64,000 nucleotides of DNA from DAIDKA01 sp049792815 (lineage in GTDB: Bacteria; Pseudomonadota; Gammaproteobacteria; Steroidobacterales; Steroidobacteraceae), in assembly GCA_049792815.1 (NCBI GenBank), contig JBARBG010000098.1:1-64000 (forward strand), written 5' to 3'. Shown piece after piece: positions 16,118 to 24,251 of this stretch. A model generated the notes under the pieces. The model ran no database searches. It saw only the letters and a list, made by a program, of their open reading frames with translations, and was not told the DNA's origin. Made by a program: the position numbers and the translations under genes. Numbering within the stretch: the stretch's first letter is position 1; each line of letters begins with the position of its first letter.

Positions 16118-16928
16118 GCCTTATACAATTTCCCACGCCGCAGCGGTTCTGCCGTTTTCGCACTGGCTGAGGCGCCTGCGGGTCTTGTCGGCGACCGTCA
16201 TCGGCAGCATGGTGCCCGATCTCGGATACCTCATGCCGGTGCACCCATCCCGGATGCTCACCCACAGCGCGCTGAGCCTGGTCACCTTCAGCCTGCCTCT
16301 GGGTCTGCTTTGCTATTGGGTTTTCCAGCGCCTGATAAAAGCACCGTTGCTCAGCCTGCTGCCTGACCAGGCCTATATGCGTTGGCGCCCATTCGCAGCG
16401 CCGGCGGCGCTCGACAGTCCGCGGCAGTGGCTCCTGGCCGCCGGTGGTGTGCTGGCGGGTGCCGTCACGCACCTGGCATGGGATGGATTCACTCACGAGG
16501 GTGCCCGCGGCATGCGCATGATGCCGGAATTGGATGACTGGGTCGTCGTAGTGCACGGTCATCACCTGATAGGCGCGGGACTTCTGCAGGGCGCAAGCTC
16601 GCTGATTGGTCTGGCGATCGTCGCGGCCGTGGTCGGCTACGCGCTGCGGCGCGGCAGCCCGCATCCGGTGGTGCCCCGAGCGCTCAGCCAGATGCAACGG
16701 CGCAGCTGGGTTCTGGTGTTCATCGTCGTAACCGTGGTGTGTACGGTCGCGTTCGACTTTCTGGTCATCGACGACGATTTGCCCATCCATTCGCTGCGCG
16801 CGCATGCCGGCAATATGGCGATCTCATTCCTGCGCGGGCTGGTTCTGTCCGTGCTGATCGTGAGCGTTCTGGTAAGCCGGTATCTGCGCTATCGCGGTTC
16901 GGGAAACGCCAGCACGTCTGCGGTATAG
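16116..16928 (+). CDS. DUF4184 family membrane protein
   Basis: A 270-aa inner-membrane protein with about six hydrophobic segments. It begins MPYTISHAAAVLPF and continues with GSMVPDLGY and LTHS, the conserved N-terminal pattern of DUF4184; a second His-rich stretch THLAWDGFTHEG lies around residue 115. The pattern resembles membrane metal-dependent hydrolases of the YdjM/LexA-regulated group, but no activity is established. A TATAAT box at 16079-16084 could be its -10, though no good -35 is visible. Its start is head to head with the class II aldolase gene and its last 40 nt overlap the convergent gene at 16889-17569. Confidence 0.78.
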   Translation: MPYTISHAAAVLPFSHWLRRLRVLSATVIGSMVPDLGYLMPVHPSRMLTHSALSLVTFSLPLGLLCYWVFQRLIKAPLLSLLPDQAYMRWRPFAAPAALDSPRQWLLAAGGVLAGAVTHLAWDGFTHEGARGMRMMPELDDWVVVVHGHHLIGAGLLQGASSLIGLAIVAAVVGYALRRGSPHPVVPRALSQMQRRSWVLVFIVVTVVCTVAFDFLVIDDDLPIHSLRAHAGNMAISFLRGLVLSVLIVSVLVSRYLRYRGSGNASTSAV

Positions 16929-17569
16929 GTTTCGGTCAGAGCGCTGATCGGCGTTCCGTCAGGGAGGCTCAGCACTGCGGTGTGCTGCAGCACATAGGCC
17001 GGAATGACCAGTTTGTTGTCGTGCTCAGCCGTCGGACCGGTCATCTCCCAACCCTCAGGCAGCGGGGCCCACAGCAGCTGCGCCGAGAGCGTGTGGCGCT
17101 GGAAATGCAGTGCCTCGACGGCGCGTCCGAAGGGCACGTCGCTGTGCGCGAGCGCCTGGTTCATCTCTGGCGTCAGTCGCGCCGGCACGTACCAGTTATC
17201 CGCCTCGGACAGCACGTGCAGGCCGCAATGCAAACGTACCCGCCGGTATCCCAGGGGCTCGGTCGCACTGACGTGCAGCAGATCCCGCTGGGCTGCGGTC
17301 GCAGGCTTGTCGACGTCGTGGACGAGTTCGGCCGTCATGGTCGGCGGATCCCCAAGATGATGGGCTGCGCACCAGCGGTCGAGCGTGAGGGTCGCGCTGT
17401 CGTGCGAAAGCAGGTCAGCGTTCAGGGTTTGCAGCAGCGCGAGCGCCTCCAGGCGCGTCGTATATGAGTCCAGCCAGGTGCTGGTTGTCTCGGCAGGGGC
17501 CGCGATGCCGGCAGGGCCTGCGACCGCGACAATCAACAGGACGATGCTGCGGCGAATGAGTGACGGCAT
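16889..17569 (-). CDS. Exported chorismate lyase-like / UTRA-fold protein
   Basis: A 226-aa exported protein with a signal peptide of about 23 residues (VLLIVAVAGPAGIAAPA). The mature part contains RRVRLHCGLHVLSEADNWYV and, near the end, VLQHTAVLSLPDGTPISAL, a layout recalling the chorismate pyruvate-lyase/UTRA superfamily; the match is by pattern only and an exported UbiC-like enzyme would be unusual, so another ligand-binding role is possible. The start at 17569 follows GGAGGAGAT at a good distance, better than the upstream in-frame ATG at 17614. Its last 40 nt overlap the convergent DUF4184 gene. Confidence 0.6.
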   Translation of the reverse strand: MPSLIRRSIVLLIVAVAGPAGIAAPAETTSTWLDSYTTRLEALALLQTLNADLLSHDSATLTLDRWCAAHHLGDPPTMTAELVHDVDKPATAAQRDLLHVSATEPLGYRRVRLHCGLHVLSEADNWYVPARLTPEMNQALAHSDVPFGRAVEALHFQRHTLSAQLLWAPLPEGWEMTGPTAEHDNKLVIPAYVLQHTAVLSLPDGTPISALTETYTADVLAFPEPR

Positions 17570-17695
17570 AAGTGATCTCCTCCGCGAGAAGTGTATAGGT
17601 CGTCGCAATGGCACCGCAAACTGGAATCAATGGTTAATGTGATAAAGTAATTTTCGCATGGGGCCCCGGGCCGCCGGCCAAGTGAGGCTCGACCT

Positions 17696-19264
17696 GTGAG
17701 CGACGGGAAACACAGCTCTCGGTGGAAGTATCTGATCGCGGCGAGTCTGGCCGCTATAGCATCCTGGGCGGCCTGTGCCATGGCGGCTGACTACTGGATC
17801 GCTCCCGGGCAGGATTCGGTGTTGCCGGCGCAGCTGCGGTTTCACGACGCCGCCGGCAATATTGGCATCCAGTTCGCACGCGGGCCCGTCAATCTGCACG
17901 GCAATCCATTCTTTGAGCCCCTGGGAAGCAACGGGCGCGCCTGCGTGAGCTGTCATCAGCCCGGCAGCGCCATGGGCCTGTCGGTCGAGGCGATTCGCCA
18001 ACGCTGGCAGGAGACGCGCGGCAAAGACCCGCTGTTCGCGGCGATCGACGGCTCGAATTGCCCCAGCCTGCCCCAGGATCAGGAGAGTTCGCACTCCCTG
18101 TTGCTCAAGCGCGGCCTGTTTCGGGTTTCATTGCCCTGGCCGCGCACCGTCGGACCGGATGGCAGCCCGGTCGAACCCGAATTTACGGTCGAGGTGGTGC
18201 GCGACCCGACCGGCTGCAATACGGATCCGAAGTACGGCTTGAGCAGTCCGGCGCCGCATATCTCGGTGTTCCGCCGCCCCCGCGTGGCGGCGAACCTGAA
18301 GTATCTCGCCGTCGATGCCGGAGCGCACATCTACGGTGCTGCGGGTCCCTTCAACGCCAAGCGGCTCGCGATGGTCATGGACCGCGATCCTGAAAGCGGC
18401 CGCTATTCGGCCATGAACATCATGTCGGATGCCCGGGAACCGAGCCTGAAGATGCAGGCGCGGGACGCATCGCGGGACCACCTGCAGGTTCGCGAGCCGC
18501 TCACCGACCTGCAGTTGCAGTCAATCGTCGAATTCGAATCCCAGGTCTATGCGGCCCAGGAAACCGACGCATGGGGCGATGATTTCTCGGTTGCCGGAGC
18601 TCCGGCCGCACTCGGTACGCAGAATCTGCTGCAATCGCCAAGCGGTGTCCTCGGCGACAACTTCGGCAATCCCGCTTTCAAGTCATTCGCGCCATGGCAG
18701 CAACCGGCCGCGGCCGGCAGCGACGCCCGGGCGAGCTTCCGTGCTTCGGTCATCCGCGGCTACGACGTGTTCTTCAATCGCCCTTTCTGGATACGCGACG
18801 TGACACATATCAACACGGTGGGGCTCGGCAATCCCGCCAAGCGTACCTGCGTGACCTGCCACAACCTGCAGATGGTCGGCACCGACGCTTCGGCGGGCTG
18901 GGGTGACCTTGGCACGACGAATGAACCCTGGGCCAGTGAGGCCATATCCTCACCCGGCTATGAGTCGAAGCCGGAGCTGCCCCTGTTCAAGATAGTGTGC
19001 AAGGCCGAGGCCCGCCCGCATCCATTTCTCGGCCGCGTGATATTCACCCACGATCCGGGGCGCGCGCTGATTTCCGGCAAGTGCTATGACGTGGGTTCGA
19101 TCGTCATGGGACAGCTGCGCGGCCTTGCGGCGCGAGCTCCGTACTTCGCCAACGGCTCGGCACCGGACCTGCGGGCGGTGGTCGACTTCTACGATCGGCG
19201 CTTCAACATCGGCCTGTCGGAGCAGGAGCGGACCGATCTCGTCAACTTTCTGTCGGTACTCTGA
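17696..19264 (+). CDS. Di-heme cytochrome c, MauG/cytochrome c peroxidase-like
   Basis: A 522-aa periplasmic cytochrome. A GTG start after GTGAGG gives a signal peptide ending AMAAD. Two c-type heme sites are present: CVSCH (83-87) and CVTCH (385-389). The C-terminal part (GQLRGLAARAPYFANG, AVVDFYDRRFNIGLSEQE) is the pattern of the second heme domain of bacterial cytochrome c peroxidase/MauG relatives. The wide spacing of about 300 residues between hemes and the large insert make it a distinct subfamily, and peroxidase activity is not assured. It is the first gene of a rightward series (spacing 3 nt to the next). Confidence 0.82.
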   Translation: MSDGKHSSRWKYLIAASLAAIASWAACAMAADYWIAPGQDSVLPAQLRFHDAAGNIGIQFARGPVNLHGNPFFEPLGSNGRACVSCHQPGSAMGLSVEAIRQRWQETRGKDPLFAAIDGSNCPSLPQDQESSHSLLLKRGLFRVSLPWPRTVGPDGSPVEPEFTVEVVRDPTGCNTDPKYGLSSPAPHISVFRRPRVAANLKYLAVDAGAHIYGAAGPFNAKRLAMVMDRDPESGRYSAMNIMSDAREPSLKMQARDASRDHLQVREPLTDLQLQSIVEFESQVYAAQETDAWGDDFSVAGAPAALGTQNLLQSPSGVLGDNFGNPAFKSFAPWQQPAAAGSDARASFRASVIRGYDVFFNRPFWIRDVTHINTVGLGNPAKRTCVTCHNLQMVGTDASAGWGDLGTTNEPWASEAISSPGYESKPELPLFKIVCKAEARPHPFLGRVIFTHDPGRALISGKCYDVGSIVMGQLRGLAARAPYFANGSAPDLRAVVDFYDRRFNIGLSEQERTDLVNFLSVL

Positions 19265-19267
19265 CCA

Positions 19268-20116
19268 GTGTTCAGGGCCACTTGGCAGGCGGCACTCCTG
19301 GTCTGCGTTGCGGCGGCAGCAGTGGCCGCCACACCGCCGCTCGACCGACGCAACTTTGTGGCCTGTCCGGTGCTGCAGGATACCGATAACGTTCCCTGCT
19401 GGCTCGCGCGATACCACGGTGAGCTGTATTTCCTCGGCGTTCAGACAGATTCCGGTGGCTGGGGGCCTCCATGGCTGGGTCATCGGGTACTGGTGGAAGG
19501 CAAGCTCGCCGGCGGGCCGCGTGTGTGCGGGGGTATTGCGCTGACCTCGGACTACGTGACTTCCAATATTCCATCGGGAAGCGCGGACGGCCGCCCGCTA
19601 CCCATGCCTCCGGTCGTGTCCGTCATGCGCGAACTTGACGCCGCCTGCAATGAGCTGCTGCCGGCGGACCCGCGCTTCCACATAATGGCACGCCGCGGCC
19701 CGGGGCCGAATACGGCGGCCTCGGCGCTGCGCACTCCGCCGCCGCCGGCTGCGCCACCGACCGTGATTGTGCCGTACCGGCCAAAGTCCTTCACCCTGAC
19801 ATTCGATTTTGACTCCGAGCTTGCTTCGCTGACTATCACCGAGGCTTTGAAGGCCGTGCAATATGCGCAGGCGGTTCAGGCCCGGACCATCGAAATCGTT
19901 GGACACCGCGGCGGCACGCTACTGACCGATGGAACCCTTGCCCAGGAGATTCCCATCATCGCTCGACTACGTGCGCAGGAACTGGCGCGAACTCTCCGCA
20001 AACTGGGTCTGCCTGCCACCTCAATGCTCAGTGTGCGTTGGGACGATGAAGTGGAGCCGGCGGATGGCATCACGGATCCGGACCGGCGGCGTGCCGAGAT
20101 CGTGGTGACGCCGTAG
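19268..20116 (+). CDS. Exported protein with OmpA-like C-terminal domain
   Basis: A 282-aa exported protein beginning with GTG 3 nt after the cytochrome stop. The signal peptide ends about residue 20 (AAAVAA). The first half has four cysteines that may pair and a GGWGPPWLGH stretch, with no family I can name. A proline-rich linker (PPPPAAPPT, about 157-167) leads to a C-terminal domain with TFDFDSE, IEIVGHRG, RAQELARTLRKLG and DPDRRRAEIVV, the arrangement of OmpA-like peptidoglycan-associated domains, though the key peptidoglycan residues are weak. The tight spacing suggests it works with the cytochrome, perhaps as a cell-envelope anchor. Confidence 0.65.
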   Translation: MFRATWQAALLVCVAAAAVAATPPLDRRNFVACPVLQDTDNVPCWLARYHGELYFLGVQTDSGGWGPPWLGHRVLVEGKLAGGPRVCGGIALTSDYVTSNIPSGSADGRPLPMPPVVSVMRELDAACNELLPADPRFHIMARRGPGPNTAASALRTPPPPAAPPTVIVPYRPKSFTLTFDFDSELASLTITEALKAVQYAQAVQARTIEIVGHRGGTLLTDGTLAQEIPIIARLRAQELARTLRKLGLPATSMLSVRWDDEVEPADGITDPDRRRAEIVVTP

Positions 20117-20118
20117 CA

Positions 20119-21714
20119 ATGGCGACCCTCATATCGCTCTTTCCGTGGCTGAATCGCCGCGCGGAGCTGCGGGCGCGGTGGGGACTGCCCGGTGAGGAAA
20201 ATGGGTTCCGGGCGAGCCGCTACTTTGACCACACCCGCAAGCTGTCGGACCCGAGCGTCGTGGCTGATGACAAGACCTGGTCGGATCTGGAGTTCCCGAA
20301 GTTCTTCACGACCATCGACACTACGATCACGCCAATTGGCCGGCAATTCCTGTTTCATCAGCTGCGGACGTACAATTTTGACAAGGAAGAGGTGGAGCGG
20401 CGTCATCGCGCCTACGAACTCCTTGGATCCGACCGCGAACTGCGCGAAGACATCCAACTGGCACTGAAGGCCCTCGAACTCGACTCAGTGGCATACATCG
20501 CGGATCTCCTATTGGGGCCAGAGCCCGAGAGAATTCCGATGCAGCACCTGGTAGTGCCCGGCATGATTCTGGCCATAATCGCCATACCGGTCGCCATCGC
20601 TCATCTGGCGCCGGTCTGGTTATGCGCCTTCCCGTTCCTCATCAACATGTTCATCTGCAGAAAGGTCAACCTGAAGCTGGGGTCGAGTGTCGGCGCGCTG
20701 CTTGATTGCGGAAGGATGCTGGCCGTCGCGAACCGCATCGCCGCCATACGAAGTCGCGAGGGGTTCCCTCATCTGAGCCGACTTGTCGCCGAAGTCCCCT
20801 TGCGCAAGGAGCTGCGTTCCCAACTCAGATCCCTTGCATGGCACGATAGCGTCCGAAACTCGCTGGTTATCGGCGGTTTGGCCGTGACCGCAGACCTGTT
20901 TTTCCTGTTGAAATTCGCGCTCTACGGACGGTCGATAGAACGGTTCCTGCGCACGCGCACGCTGTGGCTGTCGACTTTCGAGTTGATCGGCGCGCTCGAT
21001 GCGTCCATTGCGATTGCCGCCTTTCTGCACCGCTACCCGCAGCACTGTCGTCCCAGTGTCGTCAGCGATCCGGAAATTACCATCGATAACGGGTATCACG
21101 CGCTGATTTCCCAACCGGTGAAGAACTCGATCAGCCTCGCGGGCAGTTCGGCGCTGGTGACCGGCTCCAACATGACGGGCAAGACGACTTTCATCAAGAT
21201 GGTGGCGATGAACGTCATCATGGGACACACGATCGGTGTCTGTCTGGCAGATCGTGCAACCCTTCCCCGCTCACCCGTGCGCGCGTTGATCCGTGGCGAC
21301 CAATCGGTGGAATCCGGCAAGAGCCGCTATTTCGCCGAAGCTGAGGCTATTCGGGACTTCATACAGGAGGCGGCTTCGGGCGCATGTCGGATTTTCATCC
21401 TTGACGAGCCCTTCAGCGGCACCAATACGGTGGAGCGGGTTGCCGTCGCCAAGGCGGTACTGCGGGCGATTGGCCGCAGCGCGCAGGCGCTGGTGACCAC
21501 TCATGATGTTGAGCTTCAGCATCTGCTGGGTGAGAACTTCCAACTCTTTTACTTCCAGGAAGACCCGGCCGTGGAGGGGTTTTTCGACCACAAGCTGCAT
21601 GCGGGGGCCAGCACCCAGAGAAACGCCATTCGTGTACTGGAGCGGCTGGGGTATCCTGCGCCAATCATTGCGGAGGCACTGGCCACCGTGGCGGCTGTGG
21701 GCAAGGCTCCCTAG
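20119..21714 (+). CDS. Membrane-anchored MutS-like ATPase
   Basis: A 531-aa protein with the MutS-type ABC ATPase at its C-terminus: Walker A GSNMTGKTT (349-357), Walker B IFILDEPFSGT (425-435) and the H-loop TTHD. It lacks the mismatch-recognition domain; the middle is a short lever/clamp-like helical region interrupted by hydrophobic helices (about 140-185 and 253-272), so it should be an inner-membrane protein. Similar TM-containing MutS relatives are known from databases but their role is unclear, and mismatch repair is unlikely. It starts 2 nt after the upstream stop, within the cytochrome-OmpA-like series. Confidence 0.8.
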   Translation: MATLISLFPWLNRRAELRARWGLPGEENGFRASRYFDHTRKLSDPSVVADDKTWSDLEFPKFFTTIDTTITPIGRQFLFHQLRTYNFDKEEVERRHRAYELLGSDRELREDIQLALKALELDSVAYIADLLLGPEPERIPMQHLVVPGMILAIIAIPVAIAHLAPVWLCAFPFLINMFICRKVNLKLGSSVGALLDCGRMLAVANRIAAIRSREGFPHLSRLVAEVPLRKELRSQLRSLAWHDSVRNSLVIGGLAVTADLFFLLKFALYGRSIERFLRTRTLWLSTFELIGALDASIAIAAFLHRYPQHCRPSVVSDPEITIDNGYHALISQPVKNSISLAGSSALVTGSNMTGKTTFIKMVAMNVIMGHTIGVCLADRATLPRSPVRALIRGDQSVESGKSRYFAEAEAIRDFIQEAASGACRIFILDEPFSGTNTVERVAVAKAVLRAIGRSAQALVTTHDVELQHLLGENFQLFYFQEDPAVEGFFDHKLHAGASTQRNAIRVLERLGYPAPIIAEALATVAAVGKAP

Positions 21715-21739
21715 CGCGATGCAGCAAGAGGGAATTCAC

Positions 21740-22408
21740 ATGACTCAATGGCTGAAGAACAACCGGTCGTTTCTCATCATCCTGCTGGTCTTTGGGTTGT
21801 TCCGAACCGCCCTGGCGGATTGGAATCCGATCCCATCAGAATCGATGCACCCGACGCTGCTGGACGGTGACGTGGTGCTGGTGAACCGGGTCGCCTACGA
21901 CCTGAAAATACCGCTGACCGATATTTCGATCGTGCGCCTGGGCGAGCCGCGCCGCGGGGATGTGGTGACATTCCATTCTCCGCAGGATGGTACCCGTCTC
22001 ATCAAGCGGCTGGTCGGCCTGCCGGGCGATGTCGTCGAGCTGCGGGATGACCGGCTCTACATCAACGGCGTGGCAGCGCAGTACGGGGACCTGATGGCTT
22101 ATCGTGAGCCCAGAGACTATGCCGGCTCGACCCTGGCGGTGAAGTCTGCCGAAACCATCGATGGCAGCCGCCGCGAGATTCAGTTCCTGCCGGAGGTTCC
22201 GGCGCGGCGCAATTTCGGCCCGCTCGTCGTGCCTGCGGGCAGCTACTTCTTTCTGGGGGACAATCGCGACGACAGCGGTGATTCGCGCTATTTCGGCTTC
22301 GTGCCGCGCAGGCTGCTGATCGGCCGCGCCCATCACGTATTGGTCTCGGACAACTTCAAGGGCAACTGGATGCCGCGTTTCGAGCGCTTCGGTGAGCGGA
22401 TCCTGTAG
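21740..22408 (+). CDS. lepB: Signal peptidase I
   Basis: A 222-aa type I signal peptidase that removes signal peptides at the outer face of the inner membrane. One N-terminal transmembrane helix (about 11-25) precedes SESMHPTL with the nucleophile Ser35; the general base is Lys89 in KRLVGLPGD, and the box E motif GDNRDDSGDSR is complete. At 222 aa it is shorter than the house-keeping LepB of enterobacteria, so it may be a second, dedicated peptidase. ATG 21740 follows GAGGGAA; the in-frame ATG at 21719 has none. It follows the MutS-like gene by 25 nt. Confidence 0.9.
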   Translation: MTQWLKNNRSFLIILLVFGLFRTALADWNPIPSESMHPTLLDGDVVLVNRVAYDLKIPLTDISIVRLGEPRRGDVVTFHSPQDGTRLIKRLVGLPGDVVELRDDRLYINGVAAQYGDLMAYREPRDYAGSTLAVKSAETIDGSRREIQFLPEVPARRNFGPLVVPAGSYFFLGDNRDDSGDSRYFGFVPRRLLIGRAHHVLVSDNFKGNWMPRFERFGERIL

Positions 22409-22412
22409 CTGC

Positions 22413-22736
22413 ATGTACGTGGTCATTTTCCGTGCCCGGGTCCGCGCTTTCGATGCCGAGTATTCCGCGACGGCGGCGCGCATGCGGGAACTTGCCCTGT
22501 CGCAGTTCGGGTGCCTGGACTTTCATGCGGTGACCGAGGGTGACCGGGAAGTCGCGTTGTCCTACTGGCCCGATGAAGCCTCCATCCGTGCCTGGCGCGC
22601 GCATCCGGAACACTTGCGGGCGCAGCAGGCGGGTCGCGAGCGCTGGTATGTGTCTTATACCGTGCAGGTCGCGTCGATCACGCGCGAGTACCGGAACGGC
22701 GAGCAGCCGACCGATGGTCTAGAAAGTCCAGTTTAG
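22413..22736 (+). CDS. Antibiotic biosynthesis monooxygenase (ABM) fold protein
   Basis: A 107-aa dimeric alpha/beta-barrel protein of the ABM family. MYVVIFRARV, MRELALSQFGCLDF and VALSYWPDEASIRAWRAHPEH are typical of small heme- or quinone-handling ABM proteins, whose activities vary; no specific reaction can be assigned. It begins 4 nt after the lepB stop, so it belongs to the same rightward unit, and its last 18 nt overlap the convergent outer-membrane protein gene. The ATG at 22413 is the first that gives the family N-terminus. Confidence 0.75.
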   Translation: MYVVIFRARVRAFDAEYSATAARMRELALSQFGCLDFHAVTEGDREVALSYWPDEASIRAWRAHPEHLRAQQAGRERWYVSYTVQVASITREYRNGEQPTDGLESPV

Positions 22737-23405
22737 GCCAATCGACAGCAGATCGGGATTGTTCCATCCGCCGAAGGTTCTTTCGCCGCTGATGCGTTCG
22801 TACTGCGCGCGTATCGCAAGCTGCTCAAAATGGAATTGAACGCCGCCACCGTAGGCTGTGCCACTGGGGTGAGTGGTCTGTGAGGCCGATTCAAGCCCGA
22901 GCGGCGCGCCATTGAAGAAGACGCCGTTATAGATGCCCGAGTAGCTGTCGTGCTCCCGCATCTGCGCCCAGCCAAGTTTGACGAACGGCTCCATCCAGGG
23001 AATCGGCAGCGGCAGATAGCCGACCGCGAACACCGCCGCCGCCTGGTCTCGGGTTTCGCCACCCAGGAATTGGTTCGCGTTGAAAGCGGGAAGCGCGCCC
23101 GTGCGCGTGTTGCCGAAGTCGATATATTCGGCCTCAGCGCCCAGAAACGGGATCGGGCGCAGGCCGATCACGGCATTCCAGCCCAGCGGCTGGCCGTCGA
23201 TATGATGGAAGACAGAGCCGAACTGATCAAAGTCAGTCTGATTGATGGAGGATCTGCCCAATCCGGCACCAACGTAGACCCCGAGGGGATTATAGAGCCC
23301 GAGAAGGGCGCCATCGGCCATGGCATTCGCGGCTACCGCGCTGCCAATCAGCGCAAACCCCGTCATCAGGGCCACTGTTCGTAATGCCATGCTCTGAATC
23401 CTCAA
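22719..23405 (-). CDS. Outer membrane beta-barrel protein
   Basis: A 228-aa predicted eight-stranded barrel. The signal peptide (about residues 6-32, ending ANAMADG; start may be the ATG at 23390) is followed by alternating strands with GVYVGAGLGRSS, GAEAEYIDFGNT, PFVKLGWAQM and IRAQYERISG, and the protein ends in Phe (LNWTF), the signal for the barrel assembly machinery. The plan is that of OmpA/OmpX/OmpW-like small barrels of unknown transport role. It stands alone; its end overlaps the ABM gene by 18 nt and its 5' side faces the GST gene across 140 bp. Confidence 0.82.
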   Translation of the reverse strand: MRIQSMALRTVALMTGFALIGSAVAANAMADGALLGLYNPLGVYVGAGLGRSSINQTDFDQFGSVFHHIDGQPLGWNAVIGLRPIPFLGAEAEYIDFGNTRTGALPAFNANQFLGGETRDQAAAVFAVGYLPLPIPWMEPFVKLGWAQMREHDSYSGIYNGVFFNGAPLGLESASQTTHPSGTAYGGGVQFHFEQLAIRAQYERISGERTFGGWNNPDLLSIGLNWTF

Positions 23406-23545
23406 TGATGCCGGTGTAGTCTTGGGACCCGTTTGCGGCGGGGAAGTTCAGCTCACAACGCGCCAGGGCATCCTGCGGCTGACACGCGTGCTTACAAATC
23501 GGCCGGCTTGACGGTAAGTTACTCAATATAACGAAGGAGTTGATC

Positions 23546-24208
23546 ATGTCCGAGATCGTCGTTCATACCGTTCCCGGCAGCCCCTTTTCGCGTGCTGTGA
23601 TGGCCACGCTGCAGGAAAAGCAGGTCCCCTGGCGCCTCGCGCCGCTCACACCCCAGCTGCTGCGCGGGCCGGCACATCTGGCGCGAAATCCCTTTGGGCG
23701 CATGCCGGCGGTCGAGCACGGTGATTTCACTCTGTACGAAACCCAGGCCATCGTCCGCTACATCGACAGGGTCTGGCCCCAACCCGCTTTGACACCGAGG
23801 GATCCGCGGGCTGCGGCGCAGATGGACCAGGCCATGAATGTCAACGACTGGTATCTGTTCCAGGGCTGCGGAAATGTCATCGGTTTCCAGCGCGTGGTCG
23901 CGCCGATGCTGATGGGTCTGAAACCCGACGAAGCGGTCATCGCGGCGGCCATGCCGCATGCACGGAAGGTTTTTGCGGAGCTCGCGCGCCTCCTGGGCGG
24001 CAAGCCTTACTTCGCCGGCGAGCAGGTAACGCTGGCGGAGATGATGCTGGTCCCGCAGTTCGATTTCATGAGTCAGACTCCCGAATGGTCCGAGCTGACC
24101 GGCACGCTGCCAAACCTCGTCGCCTGGTTCAAACGCGCCAGTGCCCGGCCGAGTTTCAAAACCACCACCTGGGAAGCCGTGGCGGCGTTGGCTGCGGCAT
24201 CAGCATGA
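23546..24208 (+). CDS. Glutathione S-transferase family protein
   Basis: A 220-aa cytosolic enzyme of the GST fold. The N-terminal thioredoxin-like domain begins EIVVHTVPGSPFSRAVM with a Ser at the catalytic position, GRMPAVEHGDFTLYETQAIVRYID is the glutathione-binding Pro and Glu-Thr motif, and the rest is the helical domain. GSTs conjugate or reduce electrophiles; the substrate is not predictable. ATG 23546 follows AAGGAG at 7 nt. It precedes the TpsB-like gene by 43 nt in the same direction. A second, unrelated-subclass GST lies at 27719. Confidence 0.88.
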   Translation: MSEIVVHTVPGSPFSRAVMATLQEKQVPWRLAPLTPQLLRGPAHLARNPFGRMPAVEHGDFTLYETQAIVRYIDRVWPQPALTPRDPRAAAQMDQAMNVNDWYLFQGCGNVIGFQRVVAPMLMGLKPDEAVIAAAMPHARKVFAELARLLGGKPYFAGEQVTLAEMMLVPQFDFMSQTPEWSELTGTLPNLVAWFKRASARPSFKTTTWEAVAALAAASA

Positions 24209-24251
24209 GGATTGCGTCACTCGGACGCCATCGCCGCTGAGCCGCCGAAAG

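Noticed and set aside
24205..24240. Tiny 11-codon ORF overlapping the GST stop codon before the TpsB gene
   Set aside because: Too short and without a ribosome binding site to be called a leader peptide.
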